The position numbers were made by a program, and so were the translations under genes. From NCBI GenBank assembly GCA_018648945.1, contig JABGQJ010000003.1:1-47345 (forward strand): a stretch of DNA of 47,345 nt. The letters run 5' to 3'. The notes under the pieces are model-generated. The model was not told where the DNA came from. It worked only from the letters and a program-made list of their open reading frames with translations, and did not search any database. This DNA is from Victivallales bacterium (GTDB lineage Bacteria; Verrucomicrobiota; Lentisphaeria; Oligosphaerales; Lenti-02). Of the stretch, positions 8,339 to 16,971 are shown piece after piece. Every line of letters starts with the position of its first letter. Position 1 is the first letter of the stretch.

Positions 8339-9874
8339 TCACCTGACGCACCGATTCGCCGCCCCCGCCAGGACCATCCCTGCCAGTTCACGCAATCGGG
8401 AGGAAGGCAGCTCTGCCGCCCTCCCGTAGCGCACCAGGAAACGGAGCTTCTCGCGAGGCGTCACCCAGGGCGGGCAGCTTTCCGCCAACTGGCGAAGATT
8501 GCGTTCCCGAGCCCATTCAGGCAGCGAACGGAAAAACCGCACATCATCGCAATCGACGATACGCAGGCGTCCCTCTGACCCAGCGATCCAGTTCGCCGTC
8601 TTCAGGTCGGCATGGAAGCACGCGCAGAGGTGCAGATAGGCGAGGCAGGAGGCAAGGTGCCGCCCCCATGGCCGTCGCAGAGCCGCTGTCGGACACATGG
8701 TCGACAGGTAGTCGTGAAGGCAGAGCGACCCCACGTCCTCCTGGATCAAGTACCCCTCGCCAGAGCGGCCCCGAACCCAGGCCGGACAGATCGCGATGCG
8801 GACGCTGAGACAGCGAATGCGGGCGGTATTCAGCCAGCCCAACCGATCAGGGCGCCAGTGCCAATGCCCGGCAGCGTGGCGATACTCCTTGACCACATAG
8901 CTCCCGCCATCGGTCTGCACCCGCGCGACTCGGCGTTTGTGGTCATCCTTCAGCAGCGCAACCCGCCCCGAATCCCTCGCGAGGTAGAGGGCCAAGGCCT
9001 GCCGGATCGCTTGTCTGCGAGCCGGGTCACCAGCGACCAGCCAGACGCCCACCGGGTCCACGGTCCGCTCGCAGAGACTGCTCTGCCCAAGCAAGCGACG
9101 CTTCCAACCGCGCCATTTGGCGGCTCGCAGCCTGGCCCACAGCCGGACCATTTCCGGCCAGGAGGCCAGGGACGAAGCACTCTGGTCCCCTTCCGCGATC
9201 TGCTCCAAGAGCGTCTCCCGCTGGCCCTGCGGCAACTCCTCCAGGAGAGGCACCAGCCAGAAGAACAGAAGACGCTTGGCCGTCAGCGAAAGTTGCCTGT
9301 GGAGGGTCACGCCATAGAGGTCAAGCAGAGCAAATCGGGGAGCCTCCTGGTCAAGGCTCACCATGATGTTCCCCGCGTGCATGTCTGGATGCGCTACGCC
9401 CGCCCGCACCATCCGGTTCAGGAACCGGGCCAGAGGCACCAGGAACCGAAGGGAATGGGCCTCTGGGGACAACACGCCGCCCGGCCAGAACAGGTCGCCC
9501 AAATCCTGCCCCGGCACCCCTTCGGTGGCGAGAAACCCACCGCCTGCCGAAGCAGCCCAGCCGAGGGGGTAGGCCGCAGCGACCCCGGCGGCGCGCACCG
9601 CCGCCAACGCGTCGAACTCCTGCCGAGCCCGGCAACGGAACCGGCTTTTGAGCCAATCAAAGAGACCACAGGGGAGATCCTGCTTCACGTAGAGCGGACG
9701 TGCTTCTCCGGGCAGATCACAGCGAAACACTCGGCGCCGGCGATTCTCCTTCACCAACACCGCGCCTCGATGCCACTGGCCGGAGACGAGGGAGGTGCGG
9801 ACCAAGGATGAAGTGTCATCCGCAAAGGCCCACTCGACGGGGGCCGACTTGGCTTGTTCACTGCAGCCTCTCAT
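8339..9874 (-). CDS. tandem-domain WaaP/Kdo-kinase-like protein, copy 1
   Basis: The protein has 511 residues and two protein-kinase-fold domains of the lipopolysaccharide kinase (WaaP/Kdo kinase/InaA) type. Domain 1 has a Lys in LYVKQDL (64), the catalytic loop HPDMHAGNI (His162, Asp164, Asn169) and metal Asp185 in LLDLYG. Domain 2 has VVKEY (Lys329), a hinge QEDVGSLCLHDYL, the loop HADLKTANW (His421, Asp423, Asn428) and Asp441 in VDCDD. All four key positions are kept in both halves, so both may be active. ATG 9874 was chosen by alignment to copy 2; a GTG at 9880 is an alternative. The likely substrate is a sugar of the cell-surface glycan or lipid A core (inference). Confidence 0.83.
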   Translation of the reverse strand: MRGCSEQAKSAPVEWAFADDTSSLVRTSLVSGQWHRGAVLVKENRRRRVFRCDLPGEARPLYVKQDLPCGLFDWLKSRFRCRARQEFDALAAVRAAGVAAAYPLGWAASAGGGFLATEGVPGQDLGDLFWPGGVLSPEAHSLRFLVPLARFLNRMVRAGVAHPDMHAGNIMVSLDQEAPRFALLDLYGVTLHRQLSLTAKRLLFFWLVPLLEELPQGQRETLLEQIAEGDQSASSLASWPEMVRLWARLRAAKWRGWKRRLLGQSSLCERTVDPVGVWLVAGDPARRQAIRQALALYLARDSGRVALLKDDHKRRVARVQTDGGSYVVKEYRHAAGHWHWRPDRLGWLNTARIRCLSVRIAICPAWVRGRSGEGYLIQEDVGSLCLHDYLSTMCPTAALRRPWGRHLASCLAYLHLCACFHADLKTANWIAGSEGRLRIVDCDDVRFFRSLPEWARERNLRQLAESCPPWVTPREKLRFLVRYGRAAELPSSRLRELAGMVLAGAANRCVR

Positions 9875-10327
9875 CCGCACATTCCCGCCAGTAGGTGAAC
9901 GGACAGGCACATTTGGTCCAGCAGGAGATCCCTGTAGCGATGGACATCGCACCTGATGCCGCCTGCCTCCGGGGCGGCGATTGTGATCGCGAAGGCATTC
10001 AAAGAGATGATAATACTACCTCTTGGAGACAAGCATGTTACAAGTTCTAGAAAACGCCCGACCCCGAGGCAAAGTTACTCCCCCAACACTGGTCTTTCCA
10101 GCCGCCCGCAAACCGGTCCTGTTGGGAGAGCGCAGAGCGTCCCAGAAGGAGGCCAGTAAACACCGGCATCCGCAGATTTCCCACCTTGAAAGCCGTTCCC
10201 TGCACAGTAGAGTCACTGCCCTGTTGTCAGCAGCACCCAAGGGACGGCAGGACCGCCAAATCCCTGCCATCCCACACCGTATTCCCGCCTCTCTCGCCAG
10301 CCATAGAACCGGGAGTCTGCGCCGCCA
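9875..10327 (+). other. divergent intergenic region between tandem kinase 1 and FkbM gene
   Basis: These 453 bases lie between two divergent genes and contain no convincing ORF. An AT-richer island at about 9998-10055 includes TAATAC at 10011, which could be a -10 element. I find no matching -35 at a normal distance on either strand. Promoters for both flanking genes are expected here but cannot be placed. The last 60 bases before the FkbM start have only a weak, distant GGGAG. Confidence 0.4.
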
Positions 10328-11065
10328 ATGGCCAAGCTTGCCAGAGAAATCTACCGCCGACTGTTCCTGCGCGACCGCGAGAATCTCGTGGCGTTCGACG
10401 ACGTCTATGACACCATGGCCAGACTCCTGGCTGGCGTGGATGTGACCGGCATTCTCGACGCGGGCGCCAGTGACGGCCGAGTCACGAAGAAACTCCTGCG
10501 GTGTTTCCCGAAGGCTACAGCCTATGGCTTCGAACCCAACGTCCCCCAGTACGGGGAAGCCTGGCGCACTCTCACGGCAGAAGACAAGCGGTTGCGGATC
10601 GAGCACGCGGCTTTGGCCGACGAGGAAGGCGAACTCGAATTGCATGTCGCACAGGGCGTCGGTCCCACGTCCCTCTTCCGCCCCCGGGCCCGCTACCTGG
10701 AGATGTATCCTGAGCAGACCCCCGTCGAACGAGTGGACAAGGTCCCGGTCGTCCGCTTGGACGATTGGCTCGCCAGCCACGGCTCGCCGACTATCCAGCT
10801 CATGAAGTTCGATATCCAGGCCGCCGAACTCAGGGCCATGAAGGGTGCCGAGAAGACCATCCGCAACGATGTGCTCGCCATCTACACGGAGGTGTTCTTC
10901 AACCCCATGTACGAGGGTGGAGCCATCTACAGCGAAATCGATCTCTTCCTGCGTGGCTGTGGTTTCAGTCTGTACAACCTGTACAAACCACGCGCCGACG
11001 GCAGGGGCATGCTGGAGCAGGGGAACGCGATCTTCGTCAACCCCGAGCGCCTGGCTCTGGCCTAG
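10328..11065 (+). CDS. FkbM-family methyltransferase
   Basis: The protein has 245 residues and belongs to the FkbM (Methyltransf_21) family of SAM-dependent O-methyltransferases, which frequently modify glycans and polyketides. SAM motif I is ILDAGASDG (42-50), followed by YGFEPN. The family signature KFDIQAAELRAMKGAE lies near residue 160, and the C-terminal AIYTEVFFNPMYEGG is typical. It is transcribed alone on plus between the two tandem-kinase genes. Its TAG stop (11063-11065) shares the palindrome CTAG with the stop of the convergent kinase gene. Sugar hydroxyl methylation is inferred. Confidence 0.87.
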   Translation: MAKLAREIYRRLFLRDRENLVAFDDVYDTMARLLAGVDVTGILDAGASDGRVTKKLLRCFPKATAYGFEPNVPQYGEAWRTLTAEDKRLRIEHAALADEEGELELHVAQGVGPTSLFRPRARYLEMYPEQTPVERVDKVPVVRLDDWLASHGSPTIQLMKFDIQAAELRAMKGAEKTIRNDVLAIYTEVFFNPMYEGGAIYSEIDLFLRGCGFSLYNLYKPRADGRGMLEQGNAIFVNPERLALA

Positions 11066-12564
11066 CCCAACTGCGCCGCAAAAGCCCGCACCCAACCGGC
11101 CGGCAGTTCCGCGAACCGCCCATACAGCGCGAGAAAACGGAGTTTCTCCCGCGCCGTCACACCTGGGGGGCACGTCTCGGCAAGTTGCCGCAGGTTGCGT
11201 TCGCGAGCCCATTCCGGCAACGTGCGGTAGAAACGCACGTCGTCGCAATCAACAACACGAAGCCGGGCATCGGGACCCGCAACCCAATTCGCCACCTTCA
11301 GGTCGGCATGGAAACATCCACGCACGTGCAGCGAGGCGAGAATGTCTGCCATGCGCTCCAGCCACGGCCGCCGGAGCGCCGGGGTCGGACACGAACGCGG
11401 CACATAGTCATGCAGACACAATTCGCCCACGTCCTCCAGGACCAGATAGGCGCTCCCGCCACCGCCACGTCCCCATGCCAGACACCTGGCGAATGAAACA
11501 CTGAGGCAATGCGCCCGGCTCGTGTTGAGCCATCCCCGCCGGTCCGGGGAGTACCAGGCGGGACGCCAGGAGGTACGCAGATACTCCTTGACAATGACCG
11601 TCCCGTGGTCCAACCCGACGCGCGCAACGCACCGCTTGCGATCCTCCTTCAGCAACGCGACCGTCGCGGGATCACGCGCCTCGTAGGCCGCCAAAGCGCC
11701 GCCGAGCCCCTTGGTCCTGGCTGGGAACGTCATGGCAAGCCAGGATCCGAGGGAATCAACATAGCTGTCGCAGAGGCTGCTTCTCTCGAGAAGACGTCTG
11801 CGCCTGCCGGGCCAGCTGTGCCGACGAGCCTTCGCCCAGTGACGCTGGAGCCCGGTCCATGAAGCGACAAGGGCGGCATCCCGGTCCCCATCTGTGATCA
11901 GGTCCAGGACACGCTGACGCCTGGTCGGCGAAATCCGTTCCAGTAGCGGAACAAGCCAGACAATCAGCCAACGCTTTGACGCAATCCCGACCGCCCCGCC
12001 AACGCGCACGCCATAGAGGTCGAGCAACGAGAACGAGGGGGAATGGCTGGTCGGGTTCTCGACCACGATGTTCCCCCCGTGCATGTCCGGATGGTTCATG
12101 CCCACGCGAAGGAGCCCCTTCAGGAAACGGGCCAGGGACAACAGGAACTCATCGGCGAGGGCCTCGGCAACACGGTCGCCCAGCATGAGATCAAGCACAC
12201 TGTCGCCCATGACCTCGTAGGTGGCCAGCAAGCCGCCATTTGACAGACCGGACCAGCCCAATGGCGGTGCCACCGCGACACCTGCGGCCAGGGCGCCCTG
12301 CAGAGAGGCGAACTCGCGCTCGGCCTTGCTGCGAAGCGAATGCTTGAGCCGACCAACCAGACCGGCGGGCAAATCGCGTTTCACGTAGATTGCCCGCCCG
12401 GACCCAGCCGGACGGCAGAGGAATACCTCGCGGCACCGGTTCTCTTTGACGAGTTCCGCGTCCCGCTGCCAGTCGCCCGACGCCAGGTACGCCCGCACGG
12501 TTTCGGGAACACCGTCGGCGAAAGTCCAGGTCTCCGGCCCACTTCCGGCGGAGTTCCGGATCAC
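11062..12564 (-). CDS. tandem-domain WaaP/Kdo-kinase-like protein, copy 2
   Basis: The protein has 500 residues and is a paralogue of the protein at 8339-9874, alignable over its whole length and most similar near the C-terminus (PEWARERNLRQLAE is shared exactly). Domain 1 has Lys62, His158-Asp160-Asn165 (HPDMHGGNI) and Asp182 (LLDLYG). Domain 2 has Lys326 (VIVKEY), His419-Asp421-Asn426 (HADLKVANW) and Asp439 (VVDCDD). Both halves therefore keep the kinase essentials. The start is GTG at 12564, overlapping the GT4 stop (GTGA at 12561-12564), so it is the last gene of the seven-gene minus-strand operon. A glycan or lipid kinase role is inferred from family and context. Confidence 0.83.
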   Translation of the reverse strand: MIRNSAGSGPETWTFADGVPETVRAYLASGDWQRDAELVKENRCREVFLCRPAGSGRAIYVKRDLPAGLVGRLKHSLRSKAEREFASLQGALAAGVAVAPPLGWSGLSNGGLLATYEVMGDSVLDLMLGDRVAEALADEFLLSLARFLKGLLRVGMNHPDMHGGNIVVENPTSHSPSFSLLDLYGVRVGGAVGIASKRWLIVWLVPLLERISPTRRQRVLDLITDGDRDAALVASWTGLQRHWAKARRHSWPGRRRRLLERSSLCDSYVDSLGSWLAMTFPARTKGLGGALAAYEARDPATVALLKEDRKRCVARVGLDHGTVIVKEYLRTSWRPAWYSPDRRGWLNTSRAHCLSVSFARCLAWGRGGGGSAYLVLEDVGELCLHDYVPRSCPTPALRRPWLERMADILASLHVRGCFHADLKVANWVAGPDARLRVVDCDDVRFYRTLPEWARERNLRQLAETCPPGVTAREKLRFLALYGRFAELPAGWVRAFAAQLG

Positions 12565-13541
12565 GAACCGATCTCACGCAAGAGACGCAACAACAGAGCC
12601 CCGTTCGCGTGGGCACAGAACCGGGGCAACACATGTTGTCGGCCAGCGGCGCCCAGACGTCGCCTTCGCTCTGGATCCTCCACGAGCGAGCAGATGGCCG
12701 ATTCCCACTCTGCCGTTCCCTGGCCCACGGCAATGGTGCTGTCGGGGGTGCAGATCTCATGCGTAGCGCCCATGACATTGCCCACGACCGGGACGCCACA
12801 GGCCAGGTACTGAATGGACTTGATCGGAGATTTCCCTCGGGAATGCTCCTCGTCAGTCAGAGGCAACAGACCGATGTCCAGCTGACGGACGAACTCGGGC
12901 TCCGTCCCCGGCGCATAGGGAACGTGGGTGAAGGGGAAAGGCAGTTGCGGGCAGCCGCCGGAATACACGCGGAACTCGACATTGGGGTGGCGCCGCACGA
13001 CCCGTTGGAGGGCCGGCCCAAGGCTCTCGATGCGAGGCAGATTCACGGGCGCTCCCGCCCAGCCGACGACCACGCGCCCTGCCAACTTCTCTGCCGCTGG
13101 CGACCACGCATCAAGGTCAAGACCCATGGGGATCACTTCGACGCGGCGGGCGAACCGGCGCGCGTAGGTTGCCAGGTACTCGTTCGCCGCCACCACCACC
13201 ATGCTCCGGCGCAACCAGTACCGCATGCGCAGGTACACGCGCAGGCGAGTGGGCAAGCTCCGCGGCCGCCCCGGGCGTGTGTAGATCGCATCGTCGAAGT
13301 CAAAGAGAACCCGGTTCGTGCGCCGCCAGATGCATCGACCGCGACGGCTACCCAGCAGACACTTCTGGTTCAGCACGACATCTGCTTCGGCAACGCGCGC
13401 TAGGAATTCCTCGCGCGGCGCGTGCCGGCGCACCGTCGCCAGACTCATACCGTTCTCGGCCAGAAGGTCCCGGTATTGATGGACTCGGTACTTGGTACTC
13501 CCCGTCTCCGGGTCTGCAATCGTGATGGCAAGAACATTCAT
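12561..13541 (-). CDS. family 4 glycosyltransferase
   Basis: The protein has 326 residues, a little short for GT4, and a GT-B fold. The N-terminal half starts MNVLAITIADPETG and contains VLFDFDDAIYTRP. The C-terminal donor domain has VVGWAGAPVNLPR near residue 190 and the donor-binding stretch KSIQYLACGVPVVG, equivalent to the usual E-x7-E region. The ATG at 13541 was chosen because it begins the fold; the frame stays open well upstream inside the preceding genes. It lies 11 bases after the methyltransferase gene and overlaps the tandem kinase start by four bases. Donor and acceptor sugars are unknown. Confidence 0.85.
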   Translation of the reverse strand: MNVLAITIADPETGSTKYRVHQYRDLLAENGMSLATVRRHAPREEFLARVAEADVVLNQKCLLGSRRGRCIWRRTNRVLFDFDDAIYTRPGRPRSLPTRLRVYLRMRYWLRRSMVVVAANEYLATYARRFARRVEVIPMGLDLDAWSPAAEKLAGRVVVGWAGAPVNLPRIESLGPALQRVVRRHPNVEFRVYSGGCPQLPFPFTHVPYAPGTEPEFVRQLDIGLLPLTDEEHSRGKSPIKSIQYLACGVPVVGNVMGATHEICTPDSTIAVGQGTAEWESAICSLVEDPERRRRLGAAGRQHVLPRFCAHANGALLLRLLREIGS

Positions 13542-13552
13542 AGCTGCAAGAG

Positions 13553-14191
13553 TCAATCCCCACTGCCCAGCTCGAAGACCGCCCAGATATTCTGCGAGTA
13601 ACGATTGAGGTAACGGTCGCCGGGGAAGAGCAGGCGACGCAGGCCGCGCTGCAACGCATTCCTCGGTTTCTCCGTGCCGAACAGCTCCGCGATGCGAATG
13701 CCGCGTTGCTCTGCCTGGCCCTCCAGAAAGTCTCTGGCCTCGGTGAAGCCGAAGAACCACTTGTGTCGATCCGCCGGAGCTTCGACGGGCAGACCATAGT
13801 GACCAAAACGCCCACGCCCACGCTCGATAGGGCAACGGGCATCCGACCAGCAGTTGGGCAGGGAAACGATCACATAGCGCTTCCCCACCCGCATCAGCTC
13901 GTCAAACATCATGTGCAGATTGTCGAGATGCTCCAGCACCTCGATGCAGATCACACACTCGAAGCTACTGTCGTCGAAGGGAAGCCTCTCGCACTGCTCG
14001 AGGTTGAGCGTGATATCAGGATCCCCAACCATGTCGACACCCGTGTATCTCGCCTCGGTGAGGAGGCCGCGCAACGGGGCTTCGTAGCAACCAACGTCAA
14101 GCACGGAATCTCGCAGATATGCCCCGAAGCGGTTGGCGATATAGCGCGTGCGATCCGCTCGGACAGGAAATGTCACATACTCGATATTCAT
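13553..14191 (-). CDS. SAM-dependent methyltransferase
   Basis: The protein has 212 residues and a class I methyltransferase fold (Methyltransf_11/23). Motif I is SVLDVGCYEAPL, motif II is YTGVDMVGDPDI, and the motif IV-like segment is ECVICIEVLEHLDN. It lacks an N-terminal zinc ribbon, unlike the C-methyltransferases at 3173 and 5271. The ATG at 14191 overlaps the sulfotransferase stop by one base (TGATG), which indicates coupling. A TTG one codon earlier is less likely. Its place between a sulfotransferase and a GT4 suggests glycan O-methylation, but the target cannot be read from sequence. Confidence 0.85.
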   Translation of the reverse strand: MNIEYVTFPVRADRTRYIANRFGAYLRDSVLDVGCYEAPLRGLLTEARYTGVDMVGDPDITLNLEQCERLPFDDSSFECVICIEVLEHLDNLHMMFDELMRVGKRYVIVSLPNCWSDARCPIERGRGRFGHYGLPVEAPADRHKWFFGFTEARDFLEGQAEQRGIRIAELFGTEKPRNALQRGLRRLLFPGDRYLNRYSQNIWAVFELGSGD

Positions 14192-15099
14192 CAAGGCATC
14201 CTAGTGTACTCACGCCCCATCCGGCTCACCGGTCCCCAGCCGGGATGGAGCACAAGGCCATTTGCGGCCAGTTGGAGCCCCAACCCGTCAATATAGCGCC
14301 GAACAGCGGCGTGGCCTGTCACTCGTTCCTGCACCTCGGTGGAGAGATCCGTCTGCCACCGCTGGTCGTGCAGTTTCCCCCCCTCGGGCGCCTTCATGTA
14401 CTGGGCCTTCTGGGATCCATGGTGGGTGAAGTCCCAATAGTGTTGCTGAGCTGGCTCGTACTCGTGCCCCAGCCAGCCCATGATCTCATCGAGTACCCGG
14501 TCTGGAAAATGAACAAGCTCGCGATAGGTGAGCAGTCTGCTCGCCAGCTCGTGACGGGTCAGGAAATCGCTGATCTGGCGGTTCTGCATCGCCCATTTGT
14601 GCACGTATACATTGTCCTCGGGACCAAAGAGAATCCCCAAGGCATGTGGCCATAGCCGACGGGCCGTGCGGAGGCGTATCTTCCACGCTTCCCCTCGCTC
14701 CTCGCTGTTCATCAGCCAGCGCCGAACCAATGCGCGGGGGTCGCGGATCAGATGCAGAAACCGCAGATCGCAGTCGTCCAGTCCCAGGAACCGCTCAGCC
14801 CAGTCCCATTTCTTTGAGTTGTCCACGACCGTGGACAGCTGTGGGTCGATCCCCGCGAGATTGCCAAACACCCGGCCGAACAGTTCGTGGGGGGGCGCGC
14901 CGTAGACCCCCTTGAAGACAGGGCAGACATCATCGTTCTCGCAGACGTGACAGGCCGAGCGCCCCATCCTCCCCGGCGACCGCCGGTACCGGTGGAACTC
15001 CCCGAGCGAGAGGCAGCGACTGTGACTGCCCAACTGCAGAGCCAGGAAGTGGGACCCCGCATAGTTGGTTGAGAGGATGAAGACGATCTGACGTTTCAT
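14191..15099 (-). CDS. sulfotransferase, PAPS-dependent
   Basis: The protein has 302 residues with the layout of a P-loop-like sulfotransferase. The N-terminal strand-loop FILSTNYAGSHFLALQLG (8-24) corresponds to the 5'-phosphosulfate-binding loop, and LIRDPRALVRRWL (117-129) to the 3'-phosphate site. A cysteine-rich patch C50HVC53ENDDVC59 is unusual and could bind a metal. The gene directly follows cysQ, whose product removes the PAP generated by such enzymes. Sulfation of the cell-surface glycan is therefore the best reading. It is 25 bases from cysQ and overlaps the next gene by one base. Confidence 0.83.
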   Translation of the reverse strand: MKRQIVFILSTNYAGSHFLALQLGSHSRCLSLGEFHRYRRSPGRMGRSACHVCENDDVCPVFKGVYGAPPHELFGRVFGNLAGIDPQLSTVVDNSKKWDWAERFLGLDDCDLRFLHLIRDPRALVRRWLMNSEERGEAWKIRLRTARRLWPHALGILFGPEDNVYVHKWAMQNRQISDFLTRHELASRLLTYRELVHFPDRVLDEIMGWLGHEYEPAQQHYWDFTHHGSQKAQYMKAPEGGKLHDQRWQTDLSTEVQERVTGHAAVRRYIDGLGLQLAANGLVLHPGWGPVSRMGREYTRMP

Positions 15100-15124
15100 T
15101 CCACGCGCTCCCTGCCGTTCCGAA

Positions 15125-15964
15125 TCACCAGGAAAAGCCGTCTCGAGCGACGACGAAGTGGGGGTTGAGGAGGTCGGGCTTGTTGTAGACAAGAGGGAGA
15201 CCATCCTCGTAACGGCAGACACTGCCACCCGCAGCGCGCACCACCGCATCTGCGGCGCCCGTGTCCCACTCGCAGGTGGGAGCAAGACGGGGGTAGACGT
15301 CGGCACTGCCCTCCGCGACCAAGCAGAGCTTCAGCGAACTGCCGCTGGAAACCAGGTCCACCTGCTCGTAGCCCTTGCCGATCTCCTCGATGAAACCATC
15401 GGTCGCCGCGTTGCGGTGGGAACGGGAGGCAACCACGCGCAAGGTGTGGGCCGGGACATCGCTGGGCAGGGGGAGGCGAGACCACGCCTGGGCCAGCGCG
15501 GCCAGACTGCCAGCCAGTTCGGCGCGGTCGGCGAACTGTTCGCCCTCGACCGCGCGGAAGGCGCCGAGGTCGCCGCCGCCCACGTGGAAGGTCCCCGTGA
15601 CCGGCGTGAAAACGACGCCGAGAACGGGCACGCCCTGCTCGACCAACGCGATGTTCACGGTGAACTCGCCATTGCGCTTGATGAACTCCTTGGTCCCGTC
15701 CAGCGGGTCCACCAACCAGAAGACATCCCAGTCAGCCCGCTCGGCGTAGGGCGCATGGCGGCTCTCCTCGGAGAGGATCGGGAACGGCGAGCCCTTGGCC
15801 AGGGCCGCGCAGATCACCTGATGCGAGGCTAGGTCGGCCTCGGTCAGGGGCGACTTGTCCACTTTCTCGGTGACCTCGAATTCGCGCTCATAGACCTCCA
15901 GCACGGCCTGCCCCGCATCGTAGGCAGCCAGCACGGCCAAGGGAAGAGACTCCGTATAAGACAT
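15125..15964 (-). CDS. cysQ: 3'(2'),5'-bisphosphate nucleotidase
   Basis: It hydrolyses 3'-phosphoadenosine 5'-phosphate to AMP, relieving product inhibition of sulfotransferases. The protein has 279 residues and belongs to the inositol monophosphatase superfamily. The first metal motif is ILSEES (Glu66-67), the second WLVDPLDGTKEF (Asp86, Asp89), and the C-terminal one CEWDTGAADA. The combination LVDPLDGTKEF with EFTVNIAL is typical of CysQ rather than inositol phosphatase. The ATG at 15964 follows pdhB by 20 bases. Its position between the E1 pair and the sulfotransferase fits a sulfation module. Confidence 0.92.
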   Translation of the reverse strand: MSYTESLPLAVLAAYDAGQAVLEVYEREFEVTEKVDKSPLTEADLASHQVICAALAKGSPFPILSEESRHAPYAERADWDVFWLVDPLDGTKEFIKRNGEFTVNIALVEQGVPVLGVVFTPVTGTFHVGGGDLGAFRAVEGEQFADRAELAGSLAALAQAWSRLPLPSDVPAHTLRVVASRSHRNAATDGFIEEIGKGYEQVDLVSSGSSLKLCLVAEGSADVYPRLAPTCEWDTGAADAVVRAAGGSVCRYEDGLPLVYNKPDLLNPHFVVARDGFSW

Positions 15965-15984
15965 ACACGACACTCCACCGAAGA

Positions 15985-16971
15985 CTACCAATCGAGAACA
16001 TCCCGGACGGCCCGCAACACGCCATCGGCACTGGGCAGCACCACCTTCTCCAGATCGACGGCGGAGGGAATCGGCACGTCCGCCGCACCGACCCGGCGGA
16101 TGGGTGCCTCCAATACGTCGAGACAGTGCTCGGCAACCAGCGCGGACACCTCGGCCCCCACGCCACCAGTCACACAGGCCTCCTCGACAATGACCACGCG
16201 CCCCGTCTTGCGCACGGAGGTGAAGATGCTCTCGCGATCCAGAGGCTGGAGGCTCACCAAGTCCACCACTTCGAGACTGATCCCACGCGGCGCAAGCGCC
16301 TTCTTCAAGGCCAAGCAAACCGGCACCATGGCGGAATAGGCCACCACGGTCACGTTCTCGCCAGGGGTCACCACCGCCCGATCCAGGGGTAGAAGATACT
16401 CCCCTTCGGGAACCACGCCCCGTTGGGGGTAGAGCCGCTTGTTCTCGATGAAGATCACCGGATTGGGGTCGCGAATCGCACTCTTCAGCAAGCCTTTGAC
16501 CTGCCGTGCATCGGAGGGTGCCACGACCTTGATGCCGGGAACGCCGACGAAGAGACTGCTCAGCATCTGCGAATGGCTCGGGCCATAGCCGCCCTTGGCG
16601 CCGCCCGGGGTGCGCACGACCAATGGCACCGTCACTTGGCCATTGTACATGTAATGCAGCTTGCCGGCCGAGTTCAGGATCTGGTCCAGCGCGAGGGCGA
16701 TGAAGTCCATGAACATGATCTCGACCACCGGCTTCAGCCCCATCATGGCCGCACCAACGGCCATGCCGACGAAGCTATTCTCGGAAATCGGCGTCTCCTG
16801 CAGCCGCTTGGGGCCGTATTTCTCGAACAACCCCCGGGTCACCCCGAAGGCACCACCGTAGATCCCGATATCCTCGCCCAGCAGCACCACATCGGGATCG
16901 TGGGCCAATTCCTCGTCGAGCGCCTCATTGACGGCCTTGGAGTAGAAAATGTCGCGGGATTCGTTAGGCAT
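15985..16971 (-). CDS. 2-oxoacid dehydrogenase E1 component, beta subunit
   Basis: The protein has 328 residues, normal for PdhB/AcoB-type E1 beta. Recognisable blocks are VVLLGEDIGIYGGAFGVT near the N-terminus, ETPISENSFVGMAVGAA, the substrate channel motif TPGGAKGGYGPSHSQ, and IRRVGAADVPIPSA at the C-terminus. With the alpha subunit it forms a thiamine-diphosphate heterotetramer that decarboxylates a 2-oxoacid. The start ATG at 16971 overlaps the alpha gene by eight bases. No E2 (lipoyl acyltransferase) or E3 gene lies in the window. The E1 may therefore hand its two-carbon unit to a sugar instead of lipoate (inference). Confidence 0.9.
   Translation of the reverse strand: MPNESRDIFYSKAVNEALDEELAHDPDVVLLGEDIGIYGGAFGVTRGLFEKYGPKRLQETPISENSFVGMAVGAAMMGLKPVVEIMFMDFIALALDQILNSAGKLHYMYNGQVTVPLVVRTPGGAKGGYGPSHSQMLSSLFVGVPGIKVVAPSDARQVKGLLKSAIRDPNPVIFIENKRLYPQRGVVPEGEYLLPLDRAVVTPGENVTVVAYSAMVPVCLALKKALAPRGISLEVVDLVSLQPLDRESIFTSVRKTGRVVIVEEACVTGGVGAEVSALVAEHCLDVLEAPIRRVGAADVPIPSAVDLEKVVLPSADGVLRAVRDVLDW

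Noticed and set aside
8612..9811. 399-codon ORF on plus opposite tandem kinase 1
   Set aside because: No motif; the minus frame contains two sets of kinase catalytic residues conserved in a paralogue.
10016..11248. 410-codon ORF on minus across the intergenic region and the FkbM gene
   Set aside because: Antisense to a recognised FkbM methyltransferase; the upstream half has no conserved motif.
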